Positions 1 to 10,478 of a stretch of 64,000 nucleotides of DNA are shown one piece after another. Location of the stretch: assembly GCA_020186115.1 (NCBI GenBank), contig WSYJ01000075.1, positions 310,001-374,000 of the forward strand, written 5' to 3'. This DNA is from Histomonas meleagridis. Lineage: Eukaryota > Parabasalia > Tritrichomonadida > Dientamoebidae. The translations under genes and the position numbers were made by a program. The stretch's first letter is position 1; each line of letters opens with the position of its first letter. Under the pieces are notes generated by a model, which was not told where the DNA came from, searched no databases, and saw only the letters and a program-made list of their open reading frames with translations.

Positions 1-1747
1 TTAGTCAAGAGTAAGAAATATTGTTCATAGGCACAAAAAACATAACAAAAAGGGTCAGCATGGAAATTATATTGTTTTCAGTAAAAATTTTCCCAATATT
101 TAATTGCAAATTATATTATTTGCAAAAAATATACATTACATGGGTATGTTCAGTAACAAATTTTATCCTTCATAGGTGCAAAGAAGGACACAACATTTAT
201 ATTTCGAAATTTAGTAATTTATCAATTTTTATCAACTTGTCTCTGCTCAATAAATAAAACGGTAATAACATTGATTGATCAGTTCTTGTAAATTTCATGA
301 AATTTTTTTTCTTCTATAATTTTTTTTCTTTTTTGATCATGATAATAATGAATATTTAGGTATCAGTTGGTTTTCGAAAAATAAGGGTTGCGACAAGGAA
401 TTCTATTTCTCTTTGCTAAGCAAAACTGCTATGTGCAAGTAAGTTCAATTACAAATTCAAAATTCAATAAATAATGTTGAGAATAAAAAATTATTTCTTA
501 AAGCATCAAGGTATAGCTTGACAGTACAGACCTTGCATTGAAATGAAATGATTATAACCGGGAATAGGCATCATCGGATGCATTTGTCATTCTGAATAAC
601 CGTGGCTCTTCGAAAAGAAATTTTTGATAAAGAAAGTAAAATTCTGTAGTTTATTTTATCACCGAAATAAAAAATAATGAAATTTAAAGTAAACTTTTCA
701 ATCAATATCATTTATCCTTTCAAAACTTCGTGGTTGTAATCGGTTTATGAAAAAGTTTATCAGCTGATAATAAACAATATTTTTTATCATTAGAAAAGTT
801 AAATTTGTAAAAACAGGATCAAAGATAAAGATAGTGTAGGTAAAAAAAATTAAATACAATATTAATAAGATATCTGAGTCATGATACCAAAAATAAACAT
901 TACGAGCAACAAGAATAGATTTTTGGAATTTTTTTATTAAAAATAAGGATGAGTAAAAAATAAACCTGATGCAAATAGTCGTGATTTGTTGTGAATTTTT
1001 TTAAATGATCATGGTGTATAGAAAGACAAAATCAATTCATAAATTATAATGTAAATACGAAAAAATAAAAAAAAAAAAAATAATAATAATAATAATAGAA
1101 ATATAATATACAAAAATGAAATTCATTTTTTTTAAAGAAAAATTTACACCAGAAATTGTACTTCATTTTCCAAAACTTTAAAAGAGTCATATGACATATG
1201 TTATTAAATTTAATATTTTAAAATATTAAGTTATTATTAAGTAAGAAACACCTATAGAACACATACAAATGCTGAATATAATCACAGCATTTTTCACTAA
1301 AATTATAAAAAAGCAAATTATCCAGAGTCATGTTGTCATGAACTATTTTGTTTGTCATTTTTTACAAATCACTTTATAACATTATTTTTACATTTACTTC
1401 CATGAGTATATTTCATCAAAAGTAAAATTACATTGAATTTTGTGAGTTTGATGATTATCATAAGTTTGAGTGCTTTTGTTTTGATATTTTCTTTTATATT
1501 GTTTTCTTCAAATTTGTGTTGGTTTTGTTCATCTTTAAAACTATCTTCATTACTGACAGAAAGACAAGAAGTGGCATTCAAAGCGAAGGAAATTTTCTCT
1601 TATGGTATAACCTTTTAGTTGCGCGATTTGAATTGCTGGAAAATAATATTAAAACAAATTTAAACTTATTAGTATCAACACTTAATTAAACTAAAAAAAG
1701 ACAAAATTTTATTTAAATAGATATTTCTAAAGATAACATATTATGGG
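1..1747. other. AT-rich stretch without a convincing gene
   Basis: I see no reading frame with a proper ATG start and protein-like composition. The short open frames near 21-257 and 1369-1618 start at TTG and look like chance. There is a small (TAA)n microsatellite near 1078-1096 and several poly-A/T runs. It may be intergenic space or decayed repeat. Confidence 0.5.
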
Positions 1748-2533
1748 TTATGCATTTTGCGACATAATTTTTTGGTATTTTAATGGATCACGAAGCCCAA
1801 CGAAATTCTGAAAATTAATGCATTTGTTCTCAAGAAGATAAAGCTTTTTCTTCGCTTCATTTAAATCTTTGATGAGTTTCATAGAAATCTCAGGTGAGAA
1901 AGTTTTGTCTGTGGAATTGACCAACTCATTAATGTTCTCTGTTTGTATAGAAAGGTTCAAACTTTGAAATATTTTAATATCTTTTTCCAAAATGATCTTT
2001 TCTTGTATAATATGATCCACATGAGCTTTAGTTTTATTCTTTATTTGTTCAATCCTTTCTTGTAACTTTTCTTGTTTCTTCTTCATAAGACTTTGCTCTT
2101 GTTTTTGCAAATCTTGATAATTTGCTGTTAAAGAGGCAAATTGTTCTTCTTTTTCAATGATTTTCTTATTTGTTTTTGTTATATCTTCTAATTTTGCTTT
2201 TTGTATAATGATGTCTTTGTCTAATGATTGGGATTTGGCATTTAAAACAGTTAATTGATTTTTCAAATCAATTTTCTTTTGTACAAGTTGTGGTGATGAA
2301 TAGTGAGATTGAGGTTGTGTAGTTAGTTGGAATTTTTTATATTGGATTCTGAGATTTTTTAATTTATTTTCTAGTTGATTATTATCATTTATTAACTTAT
2401 TTAATAATATCTGAGAGGTATCTTTTGAAACATGTTGACGAACCTGAGGTGAGCTGAAGCGGTAAGTTTCCTGGTCATTTAATCTTTGTTGTCTTGAAAA
2501 ATGAGGGATTCTTGATGTTGGTGTTTCAATCAT
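1748..2533 (-). CDS. Coiled-coil protein, function unknown
   Basis: A 261-residue protein with an ATG start. After a polar N-terminus of about 40 residues (rich in S, R, Q), almost the whole chain to about residue 245 has heptad-like spacing of L/I with K, E and Q, as in a long coiled coil. There is no signal peptide, membrane segment or enzyme motif. It is transcribed divergently from the tail-anchored protein at 2613, with only 79 bp between the two start codons, so they share a promoter region. Cytoskeletal or basal-body proteins often look like this, but no family is recognised. Confidence 0.75.
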   Translation of the reverse strand: MIETPTSRIPHFSRQQRLNDQETYRFSSPQVRQHVSKDTSQILLNKLINDNNQLENKLKNLRIQYKKFQLTTQPQSHYSSPQLVQKKIDLKNQLTVLNAKSQSLDKDIIIQKAKLEDITKTNKKIIEKEEQFASLTANYQDLQKQEQSLMKKKQEKLQERIEQIKNKTKAHVDHIIQEKIILEKDIKIFQSLNLSIQTENINELVNSTDKTFSPEISMKLIKDLNEAKKKLYLLENKCINFQNFVGLRDPLKYQKIMSQNA

Positions 2534-2612
2534 AAAATCTGTACGTTTAGATATAACGCCCAGAAATAAACGGTATTGAAGCCGTTAAAAAAACGTTCTC
2601 GAAAGGATTTTT
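2534..2612. promoter_or_regulatory. Divergent promoter between two genes
   Basis: These 79 bases separate the starts of the genes at 2533 (minus) and 2613 (plus). They hold AAACGGTA, GCCGTTAA and AAACGTTCTCG, variants of the AACGGTC and AACGTYCTC boxes seen at other gene starts here. With so little room both genes probably use a shared or overlapping core promoter; this is inferred from position only. Confidence 0.5.
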
Positions 2613-4028
2613 ATGGATGCATCCAAGCAAATTTATCTAATTCCAGAACAAGTTGAATGTAATGAATTTTTATGTGAATGTGCAACACAGTATAACTTAG
2701 ATCCAGTTGAAGTTGAAGGCTATTCAATTTATACATTTCTTGATCGTCTTGATAAAATTGGATTTCCATTTTATGCTGTTGCTCTAAAAAAAGATGGAAA
2801 AAAATCTCACATGTATCAATGCACTTTTACTACAAAACCAGATTTTCAATCTCTTGGATTCACAGAAACTCAGTATGATGACTCACAAATTATAATTCAT
2901 ATATCACCCACGTATTTTGAAAATTTAGACAAAGATTGTAGCGCTGTTAAAGTTAAAACAGGTGATTGGGGAATATCTCAAGATGATTATAATTCGCTAT
3001 CAGCACTTCATCACTTAGGCATTGTTTCTGAATTACCACCCGCTGCATTTTATATCAACTCAATGAGTAATATAATCAATTTTCAATTCCGTCAAATTTA
3101 CCAAATGAATGGTGATTTAATAAATTCATTAACTATTCTTTACAAACGCCTTCAATTTGCTTCTAAGTTTTTCAACATCAATACACTTTCTGATGCATTC
3201 GAATCTGTTAAAAGTAATCGACCTTTTTGCTTTGGTTCATTAATTCCATATCTAGAAAACTCACCAGAAGTTGATTTTTTATTCTATTCCATCCCATTTC
3301 CAATGAAAAATCACACGCATTTTTATGTAATTCTTAGTTCACTCTCACATGTTTGTCATACATTAACAAAGCTTGGATATAACATAACTAACACAGATGA
3401 TTTTGATCATATTTCAAGCTCTTTATTGTCATTTCAGAAAGACAATTGTATTCCACAAACAGGGTTTTGCGATAGGCGCACAATTAGAGAACTTTATAGC
3501 AAATGTGACATCCCAATACCTGAAAAATTGCCAATTTTTGAATCGGCAGATATTCACTTTGATTTAGCGCACGTTTATTTCCCGGCTTTGGGGAAGTTAA
3601 CGTTCGACTCGGATGACCCACTATCAAAAGAAGTTACAGATGTTATTAATCGTAGCCTTGAGGTTATTCCTGATCCAAAAACAAAAGTTGAATGGATGAC
3701 AAATCGTATTGTAGAAAACACGAATGAATGTGATAAAACGTGTGATAAACTTGCAAAAGATTTGGTTGAAATCGATAAAAAAGTTGCTCAAATGACAGGA
3801 ATGCTCAAGGAAGTGATGATTGAATCACAGTTTGCGACGTCTAAAGTAAGCGCTGCCTCAAAAATATTGAAAAATGCATGCGATTATCATTTGAAAGTAC
3901 ACAACAAGTTTAATGTTTTCAGAACACAACTTTTTGATGAGGAAAGAAAAATGAGGTTTTCTTTACTAATCGGGACATGTATTGCAATTGTTGGAACAAT
4001 CGGATTTTTTTTAAGTAAATATTTTTAA
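2613..4028 (+). CDS. Tail-anchored protein with peptidoglycan-binding-like fold segment
   Basis: 471 residues from ATG. The N-terminus (YLIPEQVECNEF...EVEGYSIYTFLD) recalls the N-terminal region of fungal STB6-like proteins; this is a weak resemblance. Around residues 250-295 (LGYN...LLSFQKDNCIPQTGFCDRRTIREL) it matches the pattern of the small helical PG_binding_1 domain (LGY..G..D......FQ...gl...G..d..T...L). Residues about 360-440 are helical and charged. A single hydrophobic segment (SLLIGTCIAIVGTIGFFL) ends four residues before the C-terminus with no signal peptide, the layout of a tail-anchored protein facing the cytosol from an internal membrane. Function unknown. Confidence 0.75.
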   Translation: MDASKQIYLIPEQVECNEFLCECATQYNLDPVEVEGYSIYTFLDRLDKIGFPFYAVALKKDGKKSHMYQCTFTTKPDFQSLGFTETQYDDSQIIIHISPTYFENLDKDCSAVKVKTGDWGISQDDYNSLSALHHLGIVSELPPAAFYINSMSNIINFQFRQIYQMNGDLINSLTILYKRLQFASKFFNINTLSDAFESVKSNRPFCFGSLIPYLENSPEVDFLFYSIPFPMKNHTHFYVILSSLSHVCHTLTKLGYNITNTDDFDHISSSLLSFQKDNCIPQTGFCDRRTIRELYSKCDIPIPEKLPIFESADIHFDLAHVYFPALGKLTFDSDDPLSKEVTDVINRSLEVIPDPKTKVEWMTNRIVENTNECDKTCDKLAKDLVEIDKKVAQMTGMLKEVMIESQFATSKVSAASKILKNACDYHLKVHNKFNVFRTQLFDEERKMRFSLLIGTCIAIVGTIGFFLSKYF

Positions 4029-4246
4029 TTTCGCCTATAATTAAGTTTAAACTTTATACTGAATAAATTATCATTTAAAGCAGCTTTAGAAATGATAGAT
4101 TGATTAACTTTAATTAACAAATTTATAATGTGTAAATAGAAAAAAGTCAGGAAATTTTTTTCTTTGTAAGTTTGAATCTACTCTTTCTATTAATAACTTC
4201 TTGAATTATTAATTGGGTTCTTTATTTTGAAGGATGATCATATGTT

Positions 4247-4333
4247 AACGGTCAAAAAAAATTGTCAGATTTTAAATCACTATCTGAAATCAATTCAATT
4301 GAATTAATAAACGTTATGTGGGTCACCCCATAA
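4247..4333 (+). promoter_or_regulatory. Promoter boxes of the cullin gene
   Basis: AACGGTC lies at 4247-4253 and GGTCACCCCATAA at 4321-4333, the latter only about 15 bases before the ATG. The first is a Myb-type core (YAACGG); the second recurs exactly inside the right end of the mariner element at 28029-28041. Remaining bases of the 4029-4348 gap are plain AT-rich DNA. Confidence 0.5.
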
Positions 4334-4348
4334 TAAAATTTTTCTAAA

Positions 4349-6478
4349 ATGTCTCAAGATGGCGCCATGAGCCAAATTCTGAACAGAATAACACTCGAAT
4401 CTTCTAAAGTCGAGATAAAAACATCAAAAGTATCAGGCGTCAAATCAAGGAGACCTTTGAGACCAACAAAAGTAATTGTAAATAAGGTTAGCGTTCCTAC
4501 ACCATCGTCAGAAGAGGATTTTGATTCTCAATGGTCAATAATCAATTCATGTATTACGTCTGTTATTTCTAATTCGAGTCAAGCTAATTTTGAACCTGCA
4601 TTCAGAAGTGTTGAAAGATTAAACAAAAAAGCAGAAAACACAGAAAAGATCAATGCAAAACTTACGGAAAAGCTAGATCTTTTTTCTAAGCAAATGATTG
4701 AAAATATTGAATCCAAAAGCGACATCGATTCAATAATTTCTTCATGGTGTGAAATCCAAAGAGTAATTACCTTAATATCATCTATATTTACAGTATTTGA
4801 AAGGAGCTTTATGTCACCAAAGACAATTAAAGGTGTAGTTATCTATTTCCTCAAACAAAAACTTCATCAAAAACAACAATTAATTGATGAAATTTGTAAA
4901 ACGCTTGCTGGATGCATTACAAACCAAAGGAAAATCGAAGTCGAAGGCAATGACACAATTCCACCACAAGAAATGTACATCAACCAAACAATCGAAATAA
5001 TTTCTTCATTTGAAATCGAAGGAAATTTCACATCAGAATTAAATCGTCAAACCGAAGAATTTTATTCAAATTTCAACATCGACGATGCAGATCAAATTGA
5101 ATTTTTGAAAGCAATTAAACGTGTAGTGACTCAAGAAGAAAAAATAATCGAAAAGTTCCCTATAGATATACGTAAGTCCTATATGCACCATGTATATGAG
5201 TGTTTATATGTTAAAAAGATCCAAAATATAATGGTAAATACAATAACAAAAATTTATGAATTAAAAGATTTCAAATGTCTTGAACTTCTTTCGAATTTAA
5301 TTTCGATAGCAGAAGACACAGAATTATATCAATGTTTTGATGATGTTTGGACAAAAGAAGTTTCTAATCAATGCGCAAATGCACTTTCACTTAAAAGTAT
5401 CAATGTGATAAAAGAACTCCTTCAAATTCATCACTCTATTGTAGTCTGCAAACCAAATGTTGATTCGAAAGATGTTGAAAAAGAGTTCAAACATTCCATT
5501 AATAAGGCATCACTTCGAATCGCATTTCTCCTTGCAAAGTTCTGCCACGTTAACATTATCGAAAACTCCGAAGAATTCGATAAAATGATTGATTCGATCA
5601 TTCTTCTGTTTCGACAATTTGAATCGATGGATGTATTTGTTGAACATTATAAGCAATTCTTAGGTATGAGGCTTCTTAACTACGAAGATGTTCCTTCTGT
5701 CGAGACAGACTTCATAGAGAAGCTCCAAATGATTTGTGGTGAAGAAGATGTAAAATCGATGGTCGGGATGATCAATGATTTCGACCATACAAAAGTTGTT
5801 AATTCAGAGTTCACCGCTTCTGCTAGCTTTCAAATTAGATTTGTTCTTATTTCTGAGGAGAATTGGCCCAGATATCAAAAAGAGAGACTTAGAATCCCAT
5901 TAGAAATTCTAGACTCGCAGTCTCAGTTTGTAACTTTCTATAAGGAGCATTACAAAAGGAGAACATTGGAATGGATGGACGTTTTGTCTTCTTGTACATT
6001 CGTTTTGAACAAAACCGTTATCACCGGGTCGACCGTTTATTATTTGATAATTGAATCAATTGTAAAGGGAACGTTAATAGAAGAAACCGGTATAAACGCC
6101 GATAGCGTAACGGCCGCCATAAACGTCCTCCTTCAGAAAGGAATCATCAAAAAAGAAAATAATCAATACGAAATAACAGAAAATGAAAATGAAGGAAATA
6201 TTGTATTGCCAGTTCCTTCATTTTTATCACCTAAAAAAATGAAAAAGCAAACAATTGATGAAATATTTGCAATTCGAAAAATGAAGATCGAGGCCGCACT
6301 AGTCATGATAATGAAGAGACTAAGGTCATCCAACAAAGAAAAGCTATTAGTTGAGCTGAAAAATTCATCTCAATTTGATGTGACAAAAGAAGATTTCGAA
6401 ATGTGTCTGAATTCACTCATTGAGAAGTCATTCTTTGAAGTTGGAAGCGACGGAGAGATCAATTACATAGAGATTTAA
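4349..6478 (+). CDS. Cullin, scaffold of a RING ubiquitin ligase
   Basis: 709 residues, close to the usual 750 of cullins. Residues 1-470 are helical, as in the N-terminal cullin repeats that hold the substrate adaptor. Residues about 485-570 (FQIRFVLISEENWP...FYKEHYKRRTLEW) match the cullin homology core that binds the RBX1 RING protein. The C-terminal winged helix (about 640-709) carries ALVMIMKRLRSS, the counterpart of the IVRIMK neddylation motif, with the acceptor lysine at K656. The protein therefore should be NEDD8-modified and act in the nucleus/cytosol. I cannot assign it to CUL1, 3 or 4. The cullin-type LPPEL/HSGRRLTW block is diverged. Confidence 0.88.
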   Translation: MSQDGAMSQILNRITLESSKVEIKTSKVSGVKSRRPLRPTKVIVNKVSVPTPSSEEDFDSQWSIINSCITSVISNSSQANFEPAFRSVERLNKKAENTEKINAKLTEKLDLFSKQMIENIESKSDIDSIISSWCEIQRVITLISSIFTVFERSFMSPKTIKGVVIYFLKQKLHQKQQLIDEICKTLAGCITNQRKIEVEGNDTIPPQEMYINQTIEIISSFEIEGNFTSELNRQTEEFYSNFNIDDADQIEFLKAIKRVVTQEEKIIEKFPIDIRKSYMHHVYECLYVKKIQNIMVNTITKIYELKDFKCLELLSNLISIAEDTELYQCFDDVWTKEVSNQCANALSLKSINVIKELLQIHHSIVVCKPNVDSKDVEKEFKHSINKASLRIAFLLAKFCHVNIIENSEEFDKMIDSIILLFRQFESMDVFVEHYKQFLGMRLLNYEDVPSVETDFIEKLQMICGEEDVKSMVGMINDFDHTKVVNSEFTASASFQIRFVLISEENWPRYQKERLRIPLEILDSQSQFVTFYKEHYKRRTLEWMDVLSSCTFVLNKTVITGSTVYYLIIESIVKGTLIEETGINADSVTAAINVLLQKGIIKKENNQYEITENENEGNIVLPVPSFLSPKKMKKQTIDEIFAIRKMKIEAALVMIMKRLRSSNKEKLLVELKNSSQFDVTKEDFEMCLNSLIEKSFFEVGSDGEINYIEI

Positions 6479-6846
6479 AGTGTAATGTTTGAAATGTTTT
6501 CGGAATTTAATAGAATATTTTATAAAAGCACGTTTTTAATTTTCTTTGCTTATCCACTTTGATCAAAATTAATATTGATCGAAATGAGAAAAACAATTCA
6601 AGTTTCATTCACTTTACAATGTCCTTTTTTAACAAATTAAATTATTATTATTAAATTCAGAACGACGATAAATGTTTCAGATCAAATGGAAGAAATCGGC
6701 AGTATCGGTTCCACTTTTTGAACACGATGCAATGCCACTTTTTTAATGAAAAGTTTATTCACAAACGTCAATTCAATTAATTTTGAACTGTAAAAAAATC
6801 ATTTCATGTCACATTTCCGGTGGCATAACTTTAATTTTGGCAATTT
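6479..6846. other. Intergenic gap before the HECT ligase gene
   Basis: AT-rich, with no open frame worth calling. A CCGGTGGC element about 30 bases before the next ATG could be a diverged form of the GGTC/GCAC boxes used elsewhere. Nothing else is evident. Confidence 0.4.
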
Positions 6847-9800
6847 ATGGATATTGGCTTAAGTTACTCAAATGATACGTACGACACAATTTTAGCCTTG
6901 CTTGGGGCAGACGAAGAATGCCAAGTTGATGGGCTTCTTCTTCTTTCAGACTTATTGATATATGGAAATCAAGATTTACTCGGCGGATTCCCAACATTTT
7001 CAGTCGCAAAACAGTTGGTGGAGATCATTTCGAAAAGTACAAATGATCAAGTTTTGGTTTTAGCGAGCACTTGTATCAATAATTTTCTCGAGGCACATCA
7101 AGCGTCAACGCGTTGCTTAATCGAGAACCAGGCGCTCCAAACCATTTCCGCCAAAATCAGAAAGGTGAACAACATCGAATTCATTCAGAATTGCATTCTT
7201 GCATTGACGACAATATCTGAATACCGTCCGATTGATATTGCGACAACAATTGGGATTGAGCCATTACTATACAGGTTTAAAGAGCTTAAGCCTGTAGACC
7301 AAAAGAAAATTGCGTTAGGCATCGAAAGAGTATCCCGACATTCAAATCAATTTGATTCATCAAAAGCGCTGATTCAAATCGTCGACTTATTTAAGATCCA
7401 AGACGAGAGCATTATCAGTCCAATCATCCGCTCGTTCAACAACATCATTCAGAATGCAGATAATTCCAAAATCCCAATATCAATAATTGGTGATCTAGCG
7501 AAATGTCTTGACACATCCACAAATGGCTCTTCTGTCCTTAGCATTCTAGATGCGCTTGTTACGTTAACCCGTCAAAAAGATTATGCCGAAGAATTTCTTA
7601 AGCAAAACATTGATTATCACCGACTTCTTTTCACTTCCATTTTCAAAGGGAACACTGGGGAAGTCAAACGCTTAGCCCTTAATGTTGTTGTTAACTTATT
7701 ACCAGACATTAATATTCCAGACAGTTATTGGAAACGTAATAATAATAAACTCAGGGGCACCCCAAAGTTTGCGGTTGAGATTCAGCCGATTTTGATCGAA
7801 CTGCTTCTGAATAATTCCGGTTGGGAAACACTTGTACTTGCTGCGCTTGCAGCTACATCAATCATTAAGCCACTTGAGCCAACACAACAAGTATTAAATG
7901 CACTCGCAGGTCTTATGCGGAATGATCTCTTTGTTACATTTGTATTAGAATTAATAATGCATCTGAAGGATCCTTCAATTATTGTGAAAAGTGGAATCTC
8001 AACATTATTAACATCAATCATTCCAAGCAATGATATCTCCGAATGGTTTGTTAGTACACTTACTTCATTCCTCGAAAAGTATCAAACATCAAAAGTTGTA
8101 ATTCCATTTCGTGACAAGCAGTTCAATACTTTACACGAACTTTTTGAATTTATCGGCAAAACCGAAATAGCACCATATCAATTTTGGATGAGCGGCTTAA
8201 TGAAACAGACATACAACTTTTTGAAGGGAACGGACAAAATCGATTCAAAGTACATAACGGTCATCGACAAGATCATTAAGTTATCCCATGGGATTCTATA
8301 TTATTTGCCAATTCCTCGTGTCCCTGATCCTATCGGCAACATACCGTTAAGTTCATTAGCATCGTCAACTGTTAAATCGACAATCAAAGCTCCTACAGAA
8401 ACAATAGACGACATAACCGTTGAGTTATCATTAGATTTAATCGCACTTGAGGGGTGGTACAATGTCCGACGTAATGGAGTTACTACTGATATCATATCGA
8501 ACACGTTAAAGAACAGTAACCTTAAAGACATAGTTATATTAAATCAACATGAAGATTTGACTAACACACAAATAGGCGCATTAGAACGTGCATTAAATTT
8601 ACGTCAAATGAAACGATACCATTACAAAATTAATAACAATATGTATTCGACAGATGACTTTTTCTTTTCATCATTTTCACGATCATTAAAGACGCCGAAT
8701 GAATTAAGTAATAAAGTTAACATCGAAATTATCGAAGGAGATATTCCACGGTCGAAAATTGATGTGCCGAATACGATTCAAGAAGACACTTTGTTAGTGT
8801 TAAACTTATTTAAGGAAATACATCGATTGTTTCCAAACATATTATTACATCGCGATCGATTTAACTTCCGAATCATTAATGATATTTCATCAGTGTTTTT
8901 AACGAATGGATTCTTTACTACGTCATCACAAATTGTATATCATTATCCATTTTTGTTTCCATTCGAATTACGGAAAACATTTTTCAAGATAATCGGATTT
9001 AATTTAGCGTTTTCTATTCCATTTATTGATAATTATTTCTATAAAACTCCATTTAATCAACATAATAACTTATCGAAACTTAAGTTCCATATTAGAAGAA
9101 ATAATATTTTCGAAGATGGTAAATTATTACTTGATACAGTAAGTTGTGGCTCTTTATTATTCGACGTATATTTCGATAATGAAGAAGGTATTGGCTCTGG
9201 ACCGACACAAGAATTTTTCTCGTTGTTTTCATATGAGTTAACTAAGAAATCTTATAAATTATGGAGAAATAATTCATTAAGAAATGATTCAAATGATTAT
9301 TATTGGAATGAAAAAGGTTTGTTCCCAAGTCCGAACGCTGATTCCAATTTATTTTATTTCATTGGTTTATTATGCGCTAAGGCTATAACTTTAGATATGA
9401 TATTGTCAATACAATTTAATCCGGCTTTCTTTAAGTTATTAAAAGGTGAAAAAGTTACTTTAGAAGAAGTTGATCCAGAACTTAAAAAATCGTTATCGAA
9501 TGCTGATGGTATTATTGGATTAGACTTTACTTATCCTGGTTATCCTGATGTTAAATTAAAGGATAATGGTGATAACATAGAAATTACAAAAGAGAATTTC
9601 GATGAATTCGTGAAATTGGTCGAAACTAAAACTTTCGATTCATTAAAAGATGTTTGTGATAAGTTCATAAATGGATTTAATAAAATTATACAATTCGATG
9701 CTTTAAGGATATTTAATGGTGAAGAAATTTGTAATTTAATCCAAGGAGAAGTCCCAAGAATTAATGAAAAGGATTTGGAAAATGTTGAAGTGTCATACGG

Positions 9801-10116
9801 TTATACTAAGGATTCGAAACAAGTGAAAATGTTGTTCGATATAATATTGGAAATGTCAAATGAAGAACAAGAATTGTTCATAAAGTTCGTAACTGGTTCA
9901 AATAGATTACCTGTCGGTGGTCTAAAGAACTTGAATCCAAAGTTGGTAATTGCAAAAAGACTTCCTGCTGAAGGGCAATCACCTGATGATACTTTGCCTT
10001 CTGTAATGACTTGTACAAATTATTTCAAAATCCCGGAATACTCATCTAAAGAAATAATGAAAGAAAAATTGTTAATAGCAATCAAGGAATGCCAGGGATC
10101 ATTCTTGCTGACGTAA
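6847..10116 (+). CDS. HECT E3 ubiquitin ligase, TRIP12/UFD4-like
   Basis: 1089 residues. Residues 1-420 are an alpha-solenoid of ARM-like repeats (for example VLVLASTCINNFLEAHQAS). The HECT domain fills about 740-1089: the N-lobe shows FDVYFDNEEGIGSGPTQEFF, and the C-lobe shows GSNRLPVGGLKNLNP and LPSVMTCTNYFKIPEYS with the catalytic thioester cysteine at C1056. ARM repeats with this HECT signature are typical of TRIP12 and yeast Ufd4, which act in ubiquitin-fusion degradation. No WWE domain is visible. It sits next to the cullin, but parabasalid genes are transcribed singly, so the neighbourhood says little. The downstream third is strikingly more AT-rich in codon choice than the first third. 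Confidence 0.93.
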   Translation: MDIGLSYSNDTYDTILALLGADEECQVDGLLLLSDLLIYGNQDLLGGFPTFSVAKQLVEIISKSTNDQVLVLASTCINNFLEAHQASTRCLIENQALQTISAKIRKVNNIEFIQNCILALTTISEYRPIDIATTIGIEPLLYRFKELKPVDQKKIALGIERVSRHSNQFDSSKALIQIVDLFKIQDESIISPIIRSFNNIIQNADNSKIPISIIGDLAKCLDTSTNGSSVLSILDALVTLTRQKDYAEEFLKQNIDYHRLLFTSIFKGNTGEVKRLALNVVVNLLPDINIPDSYWKRNNNKLRGTPKFAVEIQPILIELLLNNSGWETLVLAALAATSIIKPLEPTQQVLNALAGLMRNDLFVTFVLELIMHLKDPSIIVKSGISTLLTSIIPSNDISEWFVSTLTSFLEKYQTSKVVIPFRDKQFNTLHELFEFIGKTEIAPYQFWMSGLMKQTYNFLKGTDKIDSKYITVIDKIIKLSHGILYYLPIPRVPDPIGNIPLSSLASSTVKSTIKAPTETIDDITVELSLDLIALEGWYNVRRNGVTTDIISNTLKNSNLKDIVILNQHEDLTNTQIGALERALNLRQMKRYHYKINNNMYSTDDFFFSSFSRSLKTPNELSNKVNIEIIEGDIPRSKIDVPNTIQEDTLLVLNLFKEIHRLFPNILLHRDRFNFRIINDISSVFLTNGFFTTSSQIVYHYPFLFPFELRKTFFKIIGFNLAFSIPFIDNYFYKTPFNQHNNLSKLKFHIRRNNIFEDGKLLLDTVSCGSLLFDVYFDNEEGIGSGPTQEFFSLFSYELTKKSYKLWRNNSLRNDSNDYYWNEKGLFPSPNADSNLFYFIGLLCAKAITLDMILSIQFNPAFFKLLKGEKVTLEEVDPELKKSLSNADGIIGLDFTYPGYPDVKLKDNGDNIEITKENFDEFVKLVETKTFDSLKDVCDKFINGFNKIIQFDALRIFNGEEICNLIQGEVPRINEKDLENVEVSYGYTKDSKQVKMLFDIILEMSNEEQELFIKFVTGSNRLPVGGLKNLNPKLVIAKRLPAEGQSPDDTLPSVMTCTNYFKIPEYSSKEIMKEKLLIAIKECQGSFLLT

Positions 10117-10478
10117 GTGAGCATTTCGTTTTCGTTACTGCATCAATTTGATTTGTTGTTCAAATTGTATAAATTAACATGTTCGATTTTAATATTAATA
10201 AATGTCAATGAACTTTTAATTATTTTTCTTTTGTTATGAATGATATAAATTTAGAAGGAATTACTTAATTGAAAAATAATTCATTTAAAAAAGATATCAT
10301 TTTTACTAAGTAAATGTACATTTGTTGAACAAATTTATTCTTATGCATTTTATGGTTTAAAACGAATGGGAGAACCAGTGTTTGTAGAATGAATATATTA
10401 ATGAGGATTTGTAGAATGAATAATTAATTAACGGTCACTAATGAACGTTTATTTAAATAACGAATTAATTCGTAGCAA
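10117..10478. other. Intergenic gap with AACGGTC box
   Basis: AT-rich spacer. The only clear signal is TTAACGGTCAC with its core at 10430-10436, 43 bases upstream of the ATG of the CFAP100-like gene, in forward orientation. A near-repeat (TTTGTAGAATGAATA) occurs twice around 10379-10423. Confidence 0.5.

Noticed and set aside
21-257. 78-codon frame at the left edge
   Set aside because: Starts with TTG, has low-complexity F/I/K/N composition and no promoter box.
7782-8531. Minus-strand frames within the HECT ligase gene
   Set aside because: Shadows of a strongly coding plus-strand gene.
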